The notes: generated by a model from the letters alone, not told the origin. Numbered from the stretch's first letter, positions 43,264-54,608 are shown. The stretch: DNA of 64,000 bases from Sipunculus nudus (GCA_026874595.1 CM049311.1:16827676-16891675), one strand, 5' to 3'. A program made the numbers and translations.

Positions 43264-44020
43264 GTAAGCAAGATACATGGAGCATTAAGTTTAAGTTTCA
43301 ATCCAAAAACTCTTGAAGCTACTTTTTGATACTGAATGAACGGCTAAAATTACCAACGTTCCTCCAACAACATCACTAAAATCAGCAAAGAAGGGAATAT
43401 TCAACACTTATAAACTTAAATTTATTAGGTTACTCTCCCTTTTCTTTTCGGAAATCTTTGAGGTAGATGAAACATGTATAGATACCCCAAAAAACCATTT
43501 GGACTATCAGAGACAACATACATTTGTTGCCGAATCATTCAGTAGACCACACTTGGCTGCTGATATGCCGCTTAATATATGGAGGGTTGGGAAAAAAATT
43601 CAATGTAAACTAGTAACTAATTGATCATATGCTGGTATTGTATAAACTCACCAAATTATTGAATGATGTACTATTGAAAGCTGCCTAAAAAGCAAATTTG
43701 TTTACTACAACAAGTTTAAATCGGCCGAAGAAAAAGCAAAATAAACCTTTTTCTAGCAGTAGATTAATTCGTGGAGCCAAAGTTTTGGATTAGACAAACT
43801 GATTGTAACAGCTTTGCCTACCTTAAGCCATAAGGGTATATTAGAAGTGAGTGAAAATATTTTAATATAAACATTAGAAAACCTTTATGGATCTCGTATA
43901 AAAATCAAAGAAAATCGATATGAAATTTTACTGGCGAAACATTAAAAGAAATATTTGCAGGAGAGTAATAGAAAAAAAAATCTTTGTAGAGGTCTTGAAT
44001 CATTTTAAACACTGTAATTC

Positions 44021-44109
44021 GAATTTTTGTAGAAATGACCATGACTTAATAAAAAATTCGAATTTTTGTAGAAATGACCATGACTTAATAAAAAAATCAG
44101 CAACAACTT
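44021..44109 (+). pseudogene. Dead type-B Thr exon, unit 3, with duplicated acceptor
   Basis: The segment GAATTTTTGTAGAAATGACC and the text up to the A-run is repeated exactly once, with a 39-bp period (44021 and 44060), giving two identical TTTTTGTAG acceptors. After the second, the exon remnant is 38 nt to CAACTT|GTAAGC and contains the ACT-TAA stop. It cannot code. The local duplication is private to this unit. Confidence 0.6.
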
Positions 44110-44851
44110 GTAAGCAGGATATATGGCGCTTCAGGTCAAGTTTTAAGCAAAAAATAAGGCAGTTAATAATGGTGTTAATATTGAAATGGTCTTTCATGTT
44201 TCATGTGGTTACTTTATTTCTACACCAGAATATGTAATCAATCGATATAATAGAGGTGTATTTAATATTTTTATTAATTATGATATTACCATACTTTTCG
44301 TCAATAACGTCAAGAATAAAGATTGCTACATACTACTCCTACAACAACTTTGGAAACAATAGCAAAGCTGTTTTAAATTAAAACATATATCTTACCTCTT
44401 CTGTTTTCTCGAATGATTATGGTCTCCAATGGTCATCTAGGTCTTGAAATTGGAATGATTGCTTGTTTAAATTGACAATTAAAGGGAATAAAGGATTTTT
44501 AATCTGAATGCTTAGCTGTAGATTACGTTCAAAATGTCAGTGTCATATTGTATCGATTTCTGACATGTTTATCTCTTTTTCTTAGCAGGCTGAAGGATGA
44601 AATTAATAAAGATTGATAATGTAAGCAAGCTCTTTCTGGGTACCTCCAGCTCCCAAAAAGTTGAGATTAAATTATTTCAATGATATAAACGATCTCAGGA
44701 AGAAGACTCTCAAGGTTATATCAGAGTTAAAAATGGACAATATCTCTTCTAGTGTATTGTCGAAATGGTAATTTTTCATGAATATATGCAGGTAAAAATA
44801 ACGTTAAAACTTATTTTCTTTCAAGCATATTCCATGTTTCTCCTTCTCCAG

Positions 44852-44911
44852 TGGCCCCGACAACCACACCAGCCACCGCCGCTGCTCCAACAACAACTCC
44901 GGCAACTACTG
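44852..44911 (+). CDS. Thr/Pro-rich mucin-like exon 4 of the array (type A)
   Basis: The acceptor is CTTCTCCAG|TGG and the donor ACTG|GTAAGC. It encodes VAPTTTPATA then AAPTTTPATTG in phase 1, with an Ala-rich centre (Thr and Val replaced by Ala). It is 60 nt and symmetric. It is the last intact type-A exon; the following half-unit at 46.4 kb has lost its type-A exon. Confidence 0.75.
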
Positions 44912-45693
44912 GTAAGCACGATACATAAAGCATTAAGTTTTAATTTCGAGCCAATAACTAATGTAGTTTCTCCTACCTAATGAGACTGAATGAACGACGA
45001 TAAATTACAATGTTCCTTTAACAACATCTTTGGAAACAGCACAAAAGGAAATATTCAACAACTATAAACTAAAGGTCTATCCTCCTTTTTCTTTTCGGAA
45101 ATCTTTGATGTGAATAAAACATGAACAGAGACCCAAAAAAAAACATCATTTCGGCTTTCACAAACAAGATCAATATATTGTTGAATCATTCAGTAGACCA
45201 CACAGGGCTGCTGAAAATGCCGGTATATATATGGAGGGTTTAGACAGGTTCAAACAATGTCTATTAGCAACCAACTTGATCATATGCTAGTATTGTATGC
45301 ACATCCCACATAAATGCATGATTTACTATTAAAAGCTGCCGAAAAATTAAATATGTACACAGCAAATGGTTTAAAAATTAATCTGCCAAAGAAAGGAAAA
45401 ATAAACCGTGTTTCGAAAACAGTAGATTAAGTCGCGGAGCATAAGCTACTGATTAAGCAAATTGATTATAACAGCTTTGCCTACCTTAAGCAATTAGGGC
45501 GTATTAGAAGTGAGTGACAATATATTATTACAAACAAAAGAAAACCTCTTTTGATCTAATACGAAAAGCAAAGAAAAACGATATGAAATTTTTCTGGTGA
45601 AACATTTAAAAAAATATACGCAAGAGAGTAATACAACAAACATTTTGTAAAGGTGTTCAATCATTTTAAATACTGTAATCAGAATTTTTGTAG

Positions 45694-45743
45694 AAGTGAC
45701 CCTGACTTAAAAAAAAAACACAAAAAAAAACAAGCAACAACTA
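45694..45743 (+). pseudogene. Dead type-B Thr exon, unit 4
   Basis: After TTTTTGTAG the remnant reads AAGTGACCCTGACTTAA then long A-runs and ACAAGCAACAACTA|GTGAGT. It is 50 nt with the shared ACT-TAA stop. Its beginning (GAAGTGAC) aligns with the intact exon at 47489 (GAAGTGACTCC), which identifies the type. Confidence 0.6.
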
Positions 45744-46380
45744 GTGAGTACGATATATGGCGCATCAGGTCAAGTTTCAAGCAAAAATAATGCAGTTCAT
45801 AATGATGCTAATATCTTTCCTGTTTCATGTGGTTACTGTATTTCTACACCAGACCTTGTAATCAATCGATTTAACAGAGGTTTGTTTAATATTTTCATCA
45901 ATTACGATATTATTTTTCTTCAATGGCGGCAAAAATAAAGATTGCTTCAGCCTTCTCTGAAAAAAAACCTTAGAAATATTTGTAAAGCTGTTTTAAACTA
46001 AAACTTTGTGTTTCCTCATTCGATTTCAGAAGAAGTCATTTTGGTATCTTAATAGTCATCTAGGTCTTGAAATGGCTATGATTATTTTTTTTTTCATTTG
46101 AAAAGCAAAGAGGAAAAAGAATTAATGTTTTATATGTGCTTATCAGTAGATTAAGTTCAAAATGTCAGTGTATTATGGTTTGATTCTTTTTTTATTATCT
46201 CTTTTGTTAGGAGACTGTAGGACGAAATTTATAATAATTGGTAATGTAAGCAAGCACTTACTTGATATCTCCAGCTCTGAAAAGATGTCATTATCGATTC
46301 ATACAGTTCAAACTGATAGTTCAGTTTTTTGTTTATGTTCTTATTTATCAGGTATATATTATAAACGAAAGGAGGATTGA

Positions 46381-46900
46381 CATGGAATTTTAGTTTCAAG
46401 CAATAACTGGTGTAACTCCTGTTGATACTGCGACTAAAAGGGTTTTTTCCTATTTTATGTGATTATTTTTTTTTTATTTTACAAAATTTGTAATAAGTTA
46501 TCCGGCAGAGCATGTCACCGATATATTAAATATTTTTGACCTGGGACTCTCTAGAACTCACTTTTTCTTACGGAAAGTTAATTACAGTGTTTCCAAACGT
46601 TTAATTCAAAAGCGTAATTGACAGCAACTACCAATGTTCATTGTACAACAATACTAGAAACAGCGATGAAGGGGATTTTAGCACTTATAAGCTGTAAATA
46701 TAAGGTCTATACTCATTTGTTTTTAATTTCCTTTTTGTTTGAAAATCTACGGGGTCCTTATCAGCTTGTGGTTCTGATAATTCATGTTTTTTTATATTAA
46801 GCGACCAGCGGGCATTTAGAAATTTAAGTTCTATGAAATCTTATTAATGTATTTCGTTCGGGAAGTCAGTCATTTCTATAAGAAAGAACGTTTACTTGTA
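46381..46900 (+). repeat. Eroded half-unit lacking the type-A exon
   Basis: Text such as ATTTTAGTTTCAAGCAATAAC, ACTACCAATGTTC, ACAGCGATGAAGGGGATTTT and AAGGTCTATACTC matches the 3' flank of type-A exons in other units. The exon itself and its acceptor are gone. Confidence 0.55.
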
Positions 46901-47488
46901 CTTGAATAGTATTCAAATAGACATTTGCTGGATTGAAAAAAATATGAACGGATCTCCGCGCTAACATTAATAAGATGCTTTGGTGAGAAGTAAAAAAATA
47001 TATATATATTCCGTATGTTTCCCGTGTAATCAATAATGGATTATTTAGAATAGAGATGTAGTTATATGGTTAAGGTTATGTGTAGACTACTTGTAAGATC
47101 TGCATGATGTCGTTATAATAATCAGGGACGTGTTTTGAATAATGGTAATTAGATACATGTTTGGAATAATGGTATATCCATTGAACAATTTTTTGCAAAA
47201 GTGATTCTAATTAGAATTTTACGTAATGCATAACATTGTAACGTGAACCTGACAACACCTGCAGCCACTGTTACGGGGCAAAGAAATTGTTGAGGTTTAC
47301 TATATCACCTTATCCTTGCATTTGGAGATCTTTTCTTGTTCTGTTTTCATACTAGACTTTGTATTATTACAGAAATGCTATGTTACCACCATATACATTA
47401 TTTTTAAAAATATTATATAGTATTAAGTTTCATAAAACATACAGATAGTCTGTCAGAAAAAAAATATTTTTTTTATTTTTTTGTGAAG
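46901..47488. other. Intron-like sequence before the intact type-B exon
   Basis: AT-rich; no other feature supported. The final T-rich stretch serves as the acceptor tract of the next exon. Confidence 0.5.
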
Positions 47489-47548
47489 TGACTCCCACAA
47501 CAACACCAGCAACCTCCGTTAGTCCAACCACAGCTCCAGCAACGACAG
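47489..47548 (+). CDS. Thr/Pro-rich mucin-like exon, intact type B
   Basis: The acceptor follows a long T-rich tract (TTTTTTTGTGAAG|TGAC), and the donor is ACAG|GTAAGG. In phase 1 it encodes VTPTTTPATS then VSPTTAPATTG, again two ten-residue Thr/Pro repeats in 60 nt. It seems to be the surviving member of the exon type that is dead in units 2-4. Its closest relative in the window is the inverted exon at 38623-38676. Confidence 0.75.
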
Positions 47549-48393
47549 GTAAGGGACAATTAGACAAGGTAATCTTTTTTCAGGACCTTTTTCCTTATAA
47601 AATTACACAAGAAAAAAAGCTCTAGTTTACATAAGGAAATGGTAGACGGATGTTTACAGCTGTTATTGTGGTCAGAAAAAAGATGAATGAAACGAATGAA
47701 CTGTATGTTGAAACAAACCTGTCTTAAGTATAAAAATATACTAATTACGGGTACCATAAATATGTGTCGTTATTCAAAGTTAATTGTGAAAATACAATGA
47801 TTTATTAATTGCCTGATAGATGTTTGAAGAGACAACTGACGTAATGAAAGAGTACGCTTAAGAGACGCTGATCACCTTTGACAATAGCAGGAATTATATT
47901 GGAATTGCAAACTACATATATTGGAGGTAGCGAAGTATCTGACGGGCAATCAAGTCCAACATCGCTATATTTTTTTTTCCTTTTCTCATTGTTGTCACCG
48001 CAATTTTGAGCGATACAATATAGGGGATACTGGCTTGCCTGGCTGAGACTCTTACCTCATCATTAAAACAATTCATCTTTTTCACAATAAAACTACAGAG
48101 ATATGTCGCATTTGCCTGGAATTTACTAAATATAATATACAGAATGTAAAGGGTCAATGAGTCTCCAAAACACCAAAGGATCCAGTCATTTAAATGCTCT
48201 GGTGGTTAATTTTATGCAGTTTATTAATGTGGTGACACGGAACAGTGTTATTCATGTTAAATCTTGCCAAAGCACCATTCTTAAACACCTTTTCTTTTCA
48301 TCTGCACCAATTACCTTCTCATTTCTAGTATTTCTGTAGCGTAATTTAACTAAATAATGTCTCTTATTAACTGAATTATGAATTAATTTTCAG

Positions 48394-48420
48394 TTGTCAC
48401 GACCGTTGTTACAACGCCTG
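48394..48420 (+). CDS. Short 27-nt Thr/Val exon
   Basis: The acceptor AATTAATTTTCAG and the donor CCTG|GTAAGT are both good. Twenty-seven nucleotides in phase 1 encode VTTVVTTPG. The phase and Thr-rich content match the array, so it should follow the 47489 exon in the same transcript. It is short for an exon, which lowers confidence slightly. Confidence 0.6.
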
Positions 48421-49421
48421 GTAAGTCTGTAAAATGATACTGTTCTGTTGATTTTGATTTTAGTTTTTGCACATTGTCCGATGTATGTATGCACTATTTT
48501 GCATGTTTAATATATAGAAAATAATGTATTATAGAAATAGAGGGGAACTCCGTCTTGCGAACACACAAACATTTTCAACCGACGTACAGTTATTACCACT
48601 CGTATACGTAATTTATTCAGAAATGACTCAAAACTGCGACCATCCAAGAATTCAGAATGTCCTGGCCTTAATGCTAATTAAAGCTCTCCGAGTTCACCCA
48701 AAAAGTACTATGGAGAAAACGTTTAAAAAAAATTGCCCTTTTTAAAGGCGTTGCTGCGCAAACGATACTTCAAAGAAAGTAACACTGCTATCTGATTAAT
48801 TAGCAGCGCCGTGTGGGTAATCATCTTGCGCCGTAAACATCCTGATAGATGCAGTTATGGATCTGGTTAATCCTAAACGGACTCATATCTAGCTCATCTA
48901 GGCTCTTGAGCAGTTAGTGAAAAGTTTTGTTTACCTGACATATATTGTAATGTATGGAGCTATGTAGTCTTCTATATATACTTAATTGGAAGAGTTCGTG
49001 TTTCTTACAAGATTTACATTTACTTCTTGGAATATATTCATCTGACAGTCCTCAAGCTGCAGATCACGTCTAGCTTATATGTTTGTCATGAATTAAAAAA
49101 AAACTAGTTTTTATCATAAAATGGCCTTTATGTTAGGTAAAAAAATTATGTTAAGAAAGGTTAAACTTATATCAAAATTATTGTATAATTTCGATCTGCA
49201 ACAGCTTCGAAAATGTACTCATTGATCACTTTGCCTCATATGATTTGACTGATAAGGTTAGGCTCTTACTGGTCCTTACTGCCTACAGGCACCATGTTCC
49301 AGCGCGGTTTAGTCAACAGAATCAAAATCATTAACTGAACTGTTTGAAATATTGAAACATTCATTGAACAAAATAAAAGGTTATGCACTTTGGCACTGCC
49401 TTCCATGGATTACCAGAAAAT

Positions 49422-49423
<2 letters not shown>
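48421..49423. other. No recognised feature
   Basis: AT-rich sequence. A 60-73-codon frame at 48524-48745 has no start context or splice signals worth reporting. Confidence 0.45.

Positions 49424-49482
<59 letters not shown>
49424..49482. repeat. (TA)n microsatellite
   Basis: TA run interrupted once by GT. First of four TA tracts within 520 bp. Confidence 0.96.
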
Positions 49483-49516
49483 TAGATAGACTAATTAGTT
49501 TATTAACTCAAACTAT

Positions 49517-49530
49517 GTATATATATATAA

Positions 49531-49578
<48 letters not shown>
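49517..49578. repeat. (TA)n microsatellite
   Basis: TA run with two AAA interruptions near its left end; it replaces the left hairpin arm of the adjacent dispersed repeat. Confidence 0.96.
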
Positions 49579-49581
<3 letters not shown>

Positions 49582-49745
49582 CCCGAGGACAATAGGAACA
49601 GTGTCAATCTTTCACTTGCTCTCCCCGATACGCACAAAACATAATCTCGTTATCTCATAAAGTCTCAGCTTTTCAAACCATGCCGTAAGTTTCATTCTAA
49701 CAACATTCTTCTGATCGGGTCGCATCGCGTGAAACAGTCTGTATT
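49579..49745 (+). repeat. Dispersed CCCCCGAGG repeat, copy 2, truncated
   Basis: It begins exactly at the loop of the hairpin seen in copy 1 (CCCCCGAGGACAATAGGA) and matches that copy through CGATACGCACAA, AATCTCGT, TTTCAAACCA and GATCGGGTCGCATC to GTGAAACAG. The left arm ATCCTATTGT is missing, and a (TA)n tract stands in its place. Confidence 0.75.
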
Positions 49746-49771
49746 GAGTTTACAGTGTTGTTTTTCTTGAG

Positions 49772-49772
49772 T

Positions 49773-49828
<56 letters not shown>

Positions 49829-49829
49829 C
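49772..49829. repeat. (TA)n microsatellite
   Basis: TA run with a TTT and a CA interruption. Confidence 0.95.
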
Positions 49830-49889
49830 ACATAAAATCAATGGTAAAGCCAAAATACGGCTATGTCGAAGAGTAGATAAAAGGAATGA

Positions 49890-49891
<2 letters not shown>

Positions 49892-49936
<45 letters not shown>
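49892..49936. repeat. (TA)n microsatellite
   Basis: Pure TA run of about 45 bp. Confidence 0.96.
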
Positions 49937-49938
<2 letters not shown>

Positions 49939-50672
49939 TCTTTACCTACACTTCGACTACAGACAAGCACGGTGACTTTCCCATGGTTGAACAGGCACGT
50001 TCTTTAATATGCTTTTTATGTACAACACCTTGGATCAATCAGCTTAAACCCGCTACTTCCAACCTTGTTCAATCTTTATGTACACATGGATAGTACTTTT
50101 GTTACTTAAAAGTTTTTTCTGCTACATTGCATGATCTCTGCTTTAATTTATTTAATTTCTTCATTCTTCATTTTGAGGTTAGGTTACCCTTCTGGTGAAA
50201 TGAACGTTTTAGGGTCATAAGTCATTTAACTAAATCAAATACGGTCGTACTAAAAATATGCTGCAATATATTTTTTATGAGAGAAGTTATAAGTTTATCC
50301 CTTTTTAAATAGGAGTTTTCTCTTCTTCTATGGAGTATGACTAACCCCCTGACAACAGTGAGATAATCAGAGCAGTTATAGATTGATCCCTATTTAAATA
50401 GGAGTATTCTCTTCTTCTATAGAGTAAGACTAATCCCTTGACAATAGTGTGATAAATCAGTTTTCCCTTTTAGTCTCTTTCTCCTCTGTTAGATCCACTG
50501 TAACATTATTCTTGTATATACTTGTAGTATTTAACCTCCTGAGTAATTGAATGCTAGCCGTGCTAATCAATACTGTACTACTTTACGTGTCCTTGATTCA
50601 ATTTCGTTTTTGAATTTCATGACAAAGGAGCTTTCCGCACTTTCTCTCATATAACATACTGGTTTTATCCAG
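49937..50672. other. No gene recognised; short direct repeat
   Basis: Two direct copies of about 85 bp, near 50290-50350 and 50380-50440, share TATCCCTTTTTAAATAGGAG or a close form, then TATTCTCTTCTTCTATxGAGTA, GACTAA-CCC and TGACAA-AGTG. Nothing else recognised. Confidence 0.6.
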
Positions 50673-50797
50673 GAACAGTGACCACTTCACGGTTCATTGG
50701 CGTTTTATTACCCGATCGCCTTATCATAACACCGAGTAATATATACCGTTGGTTATTTCTGTGGAATTTTTATATAGATATTTGTAAACATACTTAA
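50673..50797 (+). CDS. Possible terminal exon continuing the Thr-rich frame
   Basis: After a good acceptor (CTGGTTTTATCCAG) the phase-1 frame begins TVTTSRFIGVLLPDRLIITP and runs to TAA. It joins in frame with the phase-1 donor of the 27-nt exon at 48394. The 3' part overlaps the dispersed repeat at 50760-50945, so if real the C-terminus comes from repeat sequence. There is no nearby AATAAA. Chance is a serious alternative. Confidence 0.2.
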
Positions 50798-50945
50798 ATC
50801 ATAATTTTGGATCAAAATATAACTAAAAAGCAATGTTTGCATTTTTGGCGGCCATATTAAAACCAGGCTTATATATCACTCAAAAACCGCCATTATAGAC
50901 AGGGCTACCCTAAGAACAATTTGATAATTCGAAAAAGGAAACTTT
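50760..50945 (-). repeat. Dispersed repeat, inverted copy (pair with 54085-54260)
   Basis: Read on the minus strand it contains ATAATGGCGGTTTTTGAGTG, TGGTTTTAATATGGCCGCCA and GCAAACATTGCTTTTTAGTT, matching in order the + strand text near 54100-54210. About 180 bp are alignable by eye with some indels. Confidence 0.75.
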
Positions 50946-53900
50946 TCTCAGTTGATTCTTGGGTATTTTGTTTTATTGTAGAGTCAATTTCTGCATCCAG
51001 GAATGTTGTATTGTCAATATTTAATAAGATTATTTGCATATATTAACGTATCTGAATGAATTAGTGTCATTATTTATATAAAAAATAAATATTTTGATTA
51101 TCTAGCTTTCTAGTGAAGAATAAAGTGTTTCAGGTACAAAACATTCAAGTTTCAACAGATATAACGTATGATTATATTAGCTCTCTTTTTTTTTAATTAA
51201 TAGAATACATATAGAGTATGCAAATTAGACATTTCTTTTAGAAAAAAAGGTTGTTGTATTTTATAACATTTCAATTTAAATATTTGCTGATTATTTCACA
51301 TTAGGGTTATTAAAATAGTTGCTCATGATTTTGCTTTATAATATGTACTGTTTTCATTTTAAAGCTAATTTACATATTATCATTATTTATCAGCTAAATT
51401 ACATAAAGCAATAAATATGTATATACCAAATGGGAATAGCAATACTGAATATAATATATTCAGTGTCATTTAATTGTTTCTCTGCTTCCAATACAGTTGT
51501 CTAGTTATAACATAATTTACCAATTTGCATATTCAAGGATGTGTTGTTCTAATCATGGTCAAATGTATTTGTCTCTGGTGCAGAATAGTACATATATTGG
51601 TTATTAATGTCAAGGTGTGAGAGGCCAAGTTGACATGTAGGTCACAGATAAATTTACTTGATCCCTTGATTTAAGTGAATTCCTTAAATCAACCATTTCA
51701 GCCAAGATTAATAGAAATAAGGAACGTAGGATGTCAAACTTATGTTCTTGTGCAGTTTGGCCTAAAGCGGAAATATGTTATTCCCTCCAGGTGTATGCAA
51801 TATTGCGATTAGCTATATTTACAGAAGTAAATGTGTAATAACAAGAAATAAAACAAAAAATAAAATAAAATGTGGGCTTCAATTAAATTTACTACAGAGC
51901 GGATGATTGGTACACAGGATAATGTTTGTTCCAGATGTTATTAATCGGCCAATATGGTGAAAGAATAATAACATTGTGAAACATCCGAGCAAGATGAGTA
52001 ATAGAACTCCATGTAGTCATGGCTGCTTGATATGGGTCATTCTTTTACCGTAGAGTAAACGTCATTGGGGAACGGTGATAAGTGGTTAATGAAATTGACA
52101 TTTTACAAACTAACAACACTTTAGGATACATGTGAAGATAAAAGGGTGTCAGTGTCTTAGGATAAAAAAAAACTATTACATGCTAATGTTGGAGCTAATA
52201 ATTAAACCGGTCAGACTTATACACTCCAATGACACTTATTTCGCCTTAACATGTTACGGAAATATAAAATCTAAATTCACAGTATGCTGTATATTTTGTA
52301 ACAAGTGCATTTTTTGTAAAACCTACATGTCTTCTTCGATTTTATCATACAATTTACGCAAGTGTATATTTGAATTAAAATGCATTAAATAAAAGTCGAT
52401 TCATGACATATATTTCATGAAAATGATACAGTTAAAGCAATCAGTTATATAATGCCCCTCTCTCTATCTTATCCATGGCCTTTTATCATATACTTTTATA
52501 TTGCACTTGCTATTTTCTATTGGTGTTTGTTTTATTTCTTACATGTGCCACGTACATTACAGAAAACTTAATCTTAAATAATTTCTGCTGTTTATACCAT
52601 TAACTGTCCCTCCAGTTTGTACAATTAAATATGAGGTGTCGAGCCTTATGTTCTGAAATAATATATCATATTATAATATTCATATTATTCTTATATTATT
52701 ATATTACTATATTATTTTAGTAATTATAATGTGATTCCAATGTATATTATCATACATGTATCAGCGTATTACAAATAAAATGTTCATATAACGAAGCTTA
52801 TTCCAAAAATGTTACTTATGAAAAGAAAAATATCTTTCGTAATTATTTGAAAGCTGTAAACTTGTTCAAATGTGACAAGTATATGACCACCTAGCAAGAA
52901 AAAGTTTTGTTTCCATAATAAAAACTAACGGAACATGTAAAATATTATACAATACAGCACATTCATTATAAGGCATTTAAATACAAATAAAAAAGAGGTA
53001 AGAATGTCAGGAATTAGGAAGCCCCTCCTAATAACTGAAAGAAAGTGTATTTTTCCGCATATCATTTTTAACAGTATGTGCCTTTTAAATATATATTTAT
53101 ATAACAAATTCATCAGAATAGTTTTTTTATTATAAAATAAATATGCCAGTTTTTGTATCATTATTTAAAACTGACACTCTGACGGAATGAATTATAATTT
53201 TCCCATGATAAAATGACACATCAATACGGGATGTATACATATAGAAGGATATAAGTGCTATTGTAATATATAGCCAAGATATATCAATCGATACAGAGAA
53301 AAAAATAGATAATCCATTGCGTTTACAAGAATTCCTACGGTATTGGATACTTAGTATTATTATCAGTTGCCCTGGGAAGAATTTAAATTAAGAATAGACA
53401 TGATTAAACGCATATGCTAATATCATCCTTACACCTGAAAGAGATAAAATATTGATTCTCTATCGGCAAGATATCACAGGAAGATTCATTTGAGTTACAA
53501 TGATAGCGTAACTTACGCATACATGAGTTTTTCATCACCAAAGACCCAAGGTTGTATATGCTGCGTGCTTATTTTGCTATTGAAAGCATTATGGTCATTA
53601 TTTGGCTCGCGGCTAATTACATATACTAATTAGCTTATTTTATAATCAATGGACTACTGCAGGGTAAGAATAATTAAAATTGGGCATTTAATATATATAA
53701 CTAAAGTGAACTATTAAGCAACTATTTCTGCATTGATGAACATATGAAAAGTGCTTAATTATTGGTCTAACTTGCATCATTAATCCGCATTTTTTAAATA
53801 AAATATTGCTAATTAAGTTTTTATATATAAATAAATTATATATGAATATTGTACATGAAAATTGTATGCCCGAAATACCTTACTTTTTCTATAAAGTGAA

Positions 53901-54084
53901 ACATTATAAATTTATTCATTATATAATCAATTCCACTTTTTCTTTCAGAAATACAAATTAATGCAAATTATATCATTCAATATGAACAAAAGAGCAATGG
54001 TCATAGCAAAAATCAACTCTACCGTAAAAATTTCCCCAAATATTAATTAAAAAAGTGTTTATATTAAGGATTGCCAATTTGTTT
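50946..54084. other. No gene recognised
   Basis: Very AT-rich. A strong acceptor at 53948 (TCCACTTTTTCTTTCAG) opens a phase-1 frame (IQINANYIIQYEQKSNGHSK) but the donor GTAAAA is poor. An 86-codon frame at 52132-52392 is low-quality and unsupported. Confidence 0.4.
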
Positions 54085-54260
54085 TTGGGTTACTGATGTC
54101 CATAATCGCGGTTTTTGAGTTTTATATATCCAAAGTTTTAATGGGACCGCCATTTGTCGTAGATGGCGAAAAAAAACTGCAAACATTGATTTTTAGTTAA
54201 ATTATTATCCTAAGTTATAAAAAATTATGTTTGCACCCAAAATATTTTATGAAAATTCGA
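54085..54260 (+). repeat. Dispersed repeat, direct copy (pair with 50760-50945)
   Basis: CATAATCGCGGTTTTTGAGT, AAAGTTTTAATGGGACCGCC and GCAAACATTGATTTTTAGTT correspond to the complement of 50760-50945. The two copies are inverted with respect to each other about 3.2 kb apart. Confidence 0.75.
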
Positions 54261-54371
54261 CAGAATTCAGAATTCAAAAATAACTGCAAACACTAGATGG
54301 GCCGTCGAAAACCAAATTCGTTTGTGAGTAAAACATTGCCGTGGCGTTCAATTATGCCTAAAGTTTGCTCA

Positions 54372-54462
54372 TCATGCATTACCGTGTTATTTATTTTTGG
54401 GAAATTACACATGTTAATTACATGTGTAATTTCCCAAAAACAAATAACACGGTAATGCATGA
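54372..54462. repeat. Near-perfect palindrome, 91 bp
   Basis: The left arm is TCATGCATTACCGTGTTATT and onward to ACATG; the right arm is its complement, with one mismatch in roughly 43 bases. The centre is an AT-rich spacer of a few bases (TTAATTA). It could extrude as a cruciform or be a foldback element. No TSD was recognised. Confidence 0.93.
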
Positions 54463-54608
54463 CTAAAGCTATTTGGTTTAATCACACCGGCAGTGACCAT
54501 TACAATGATACATTAATTACACACTTTTTCGAGGCAGTCATTGAATTTACAGATTATGAAAACATTCTATTGAGAAAACGACATGATATGGCATTTTTTC
54601 TTATTCAG

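Larger units (their letters stand above)
40437..46380 (+). repeat. Tandem exon-intron units of a Thr-rich gene (four units)
   Basis: Units begin near 40437, 41300, 43099 and 44745. Shared landmarks in each complete unit are GTTAAAA-GA(C)TxTGACA, the type-A exon, CTTTTCGGAAATCTTTGA, GAATCATTCAGTAGACCACAC, AACAGCTTTGCC, the dead type-B exon, GTTACT(T/G)TATTTCTACAC, AGGTCTTGAAATGG and CTGTAGATTA-GTTCAA. Exon-A starts are 1801 and 1648 bp apart for units 2-3 and 3-4. Unit 1 is shorter, about 870 bp, because text from AATCATTCAGA jumps directly to the post-B flank near 40890. A further eroded half-unit without exon A follows at about 46381-46760. Confidence 0.85.

Noticed and set aside
52132-52392. 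86-codon ATG frame with several cysteines.
   Set aside because: AT-rich codon use, no promoter or splice context, no recognisable family; consistent with chance.
53949-54047. Strong acceptor and a plausible phase-1 peptide (NANYIIQYEQKSNGHSKN).
   Set aside because: No acceptable donor; the frame soon meets a stop and no terminal signal is seen.
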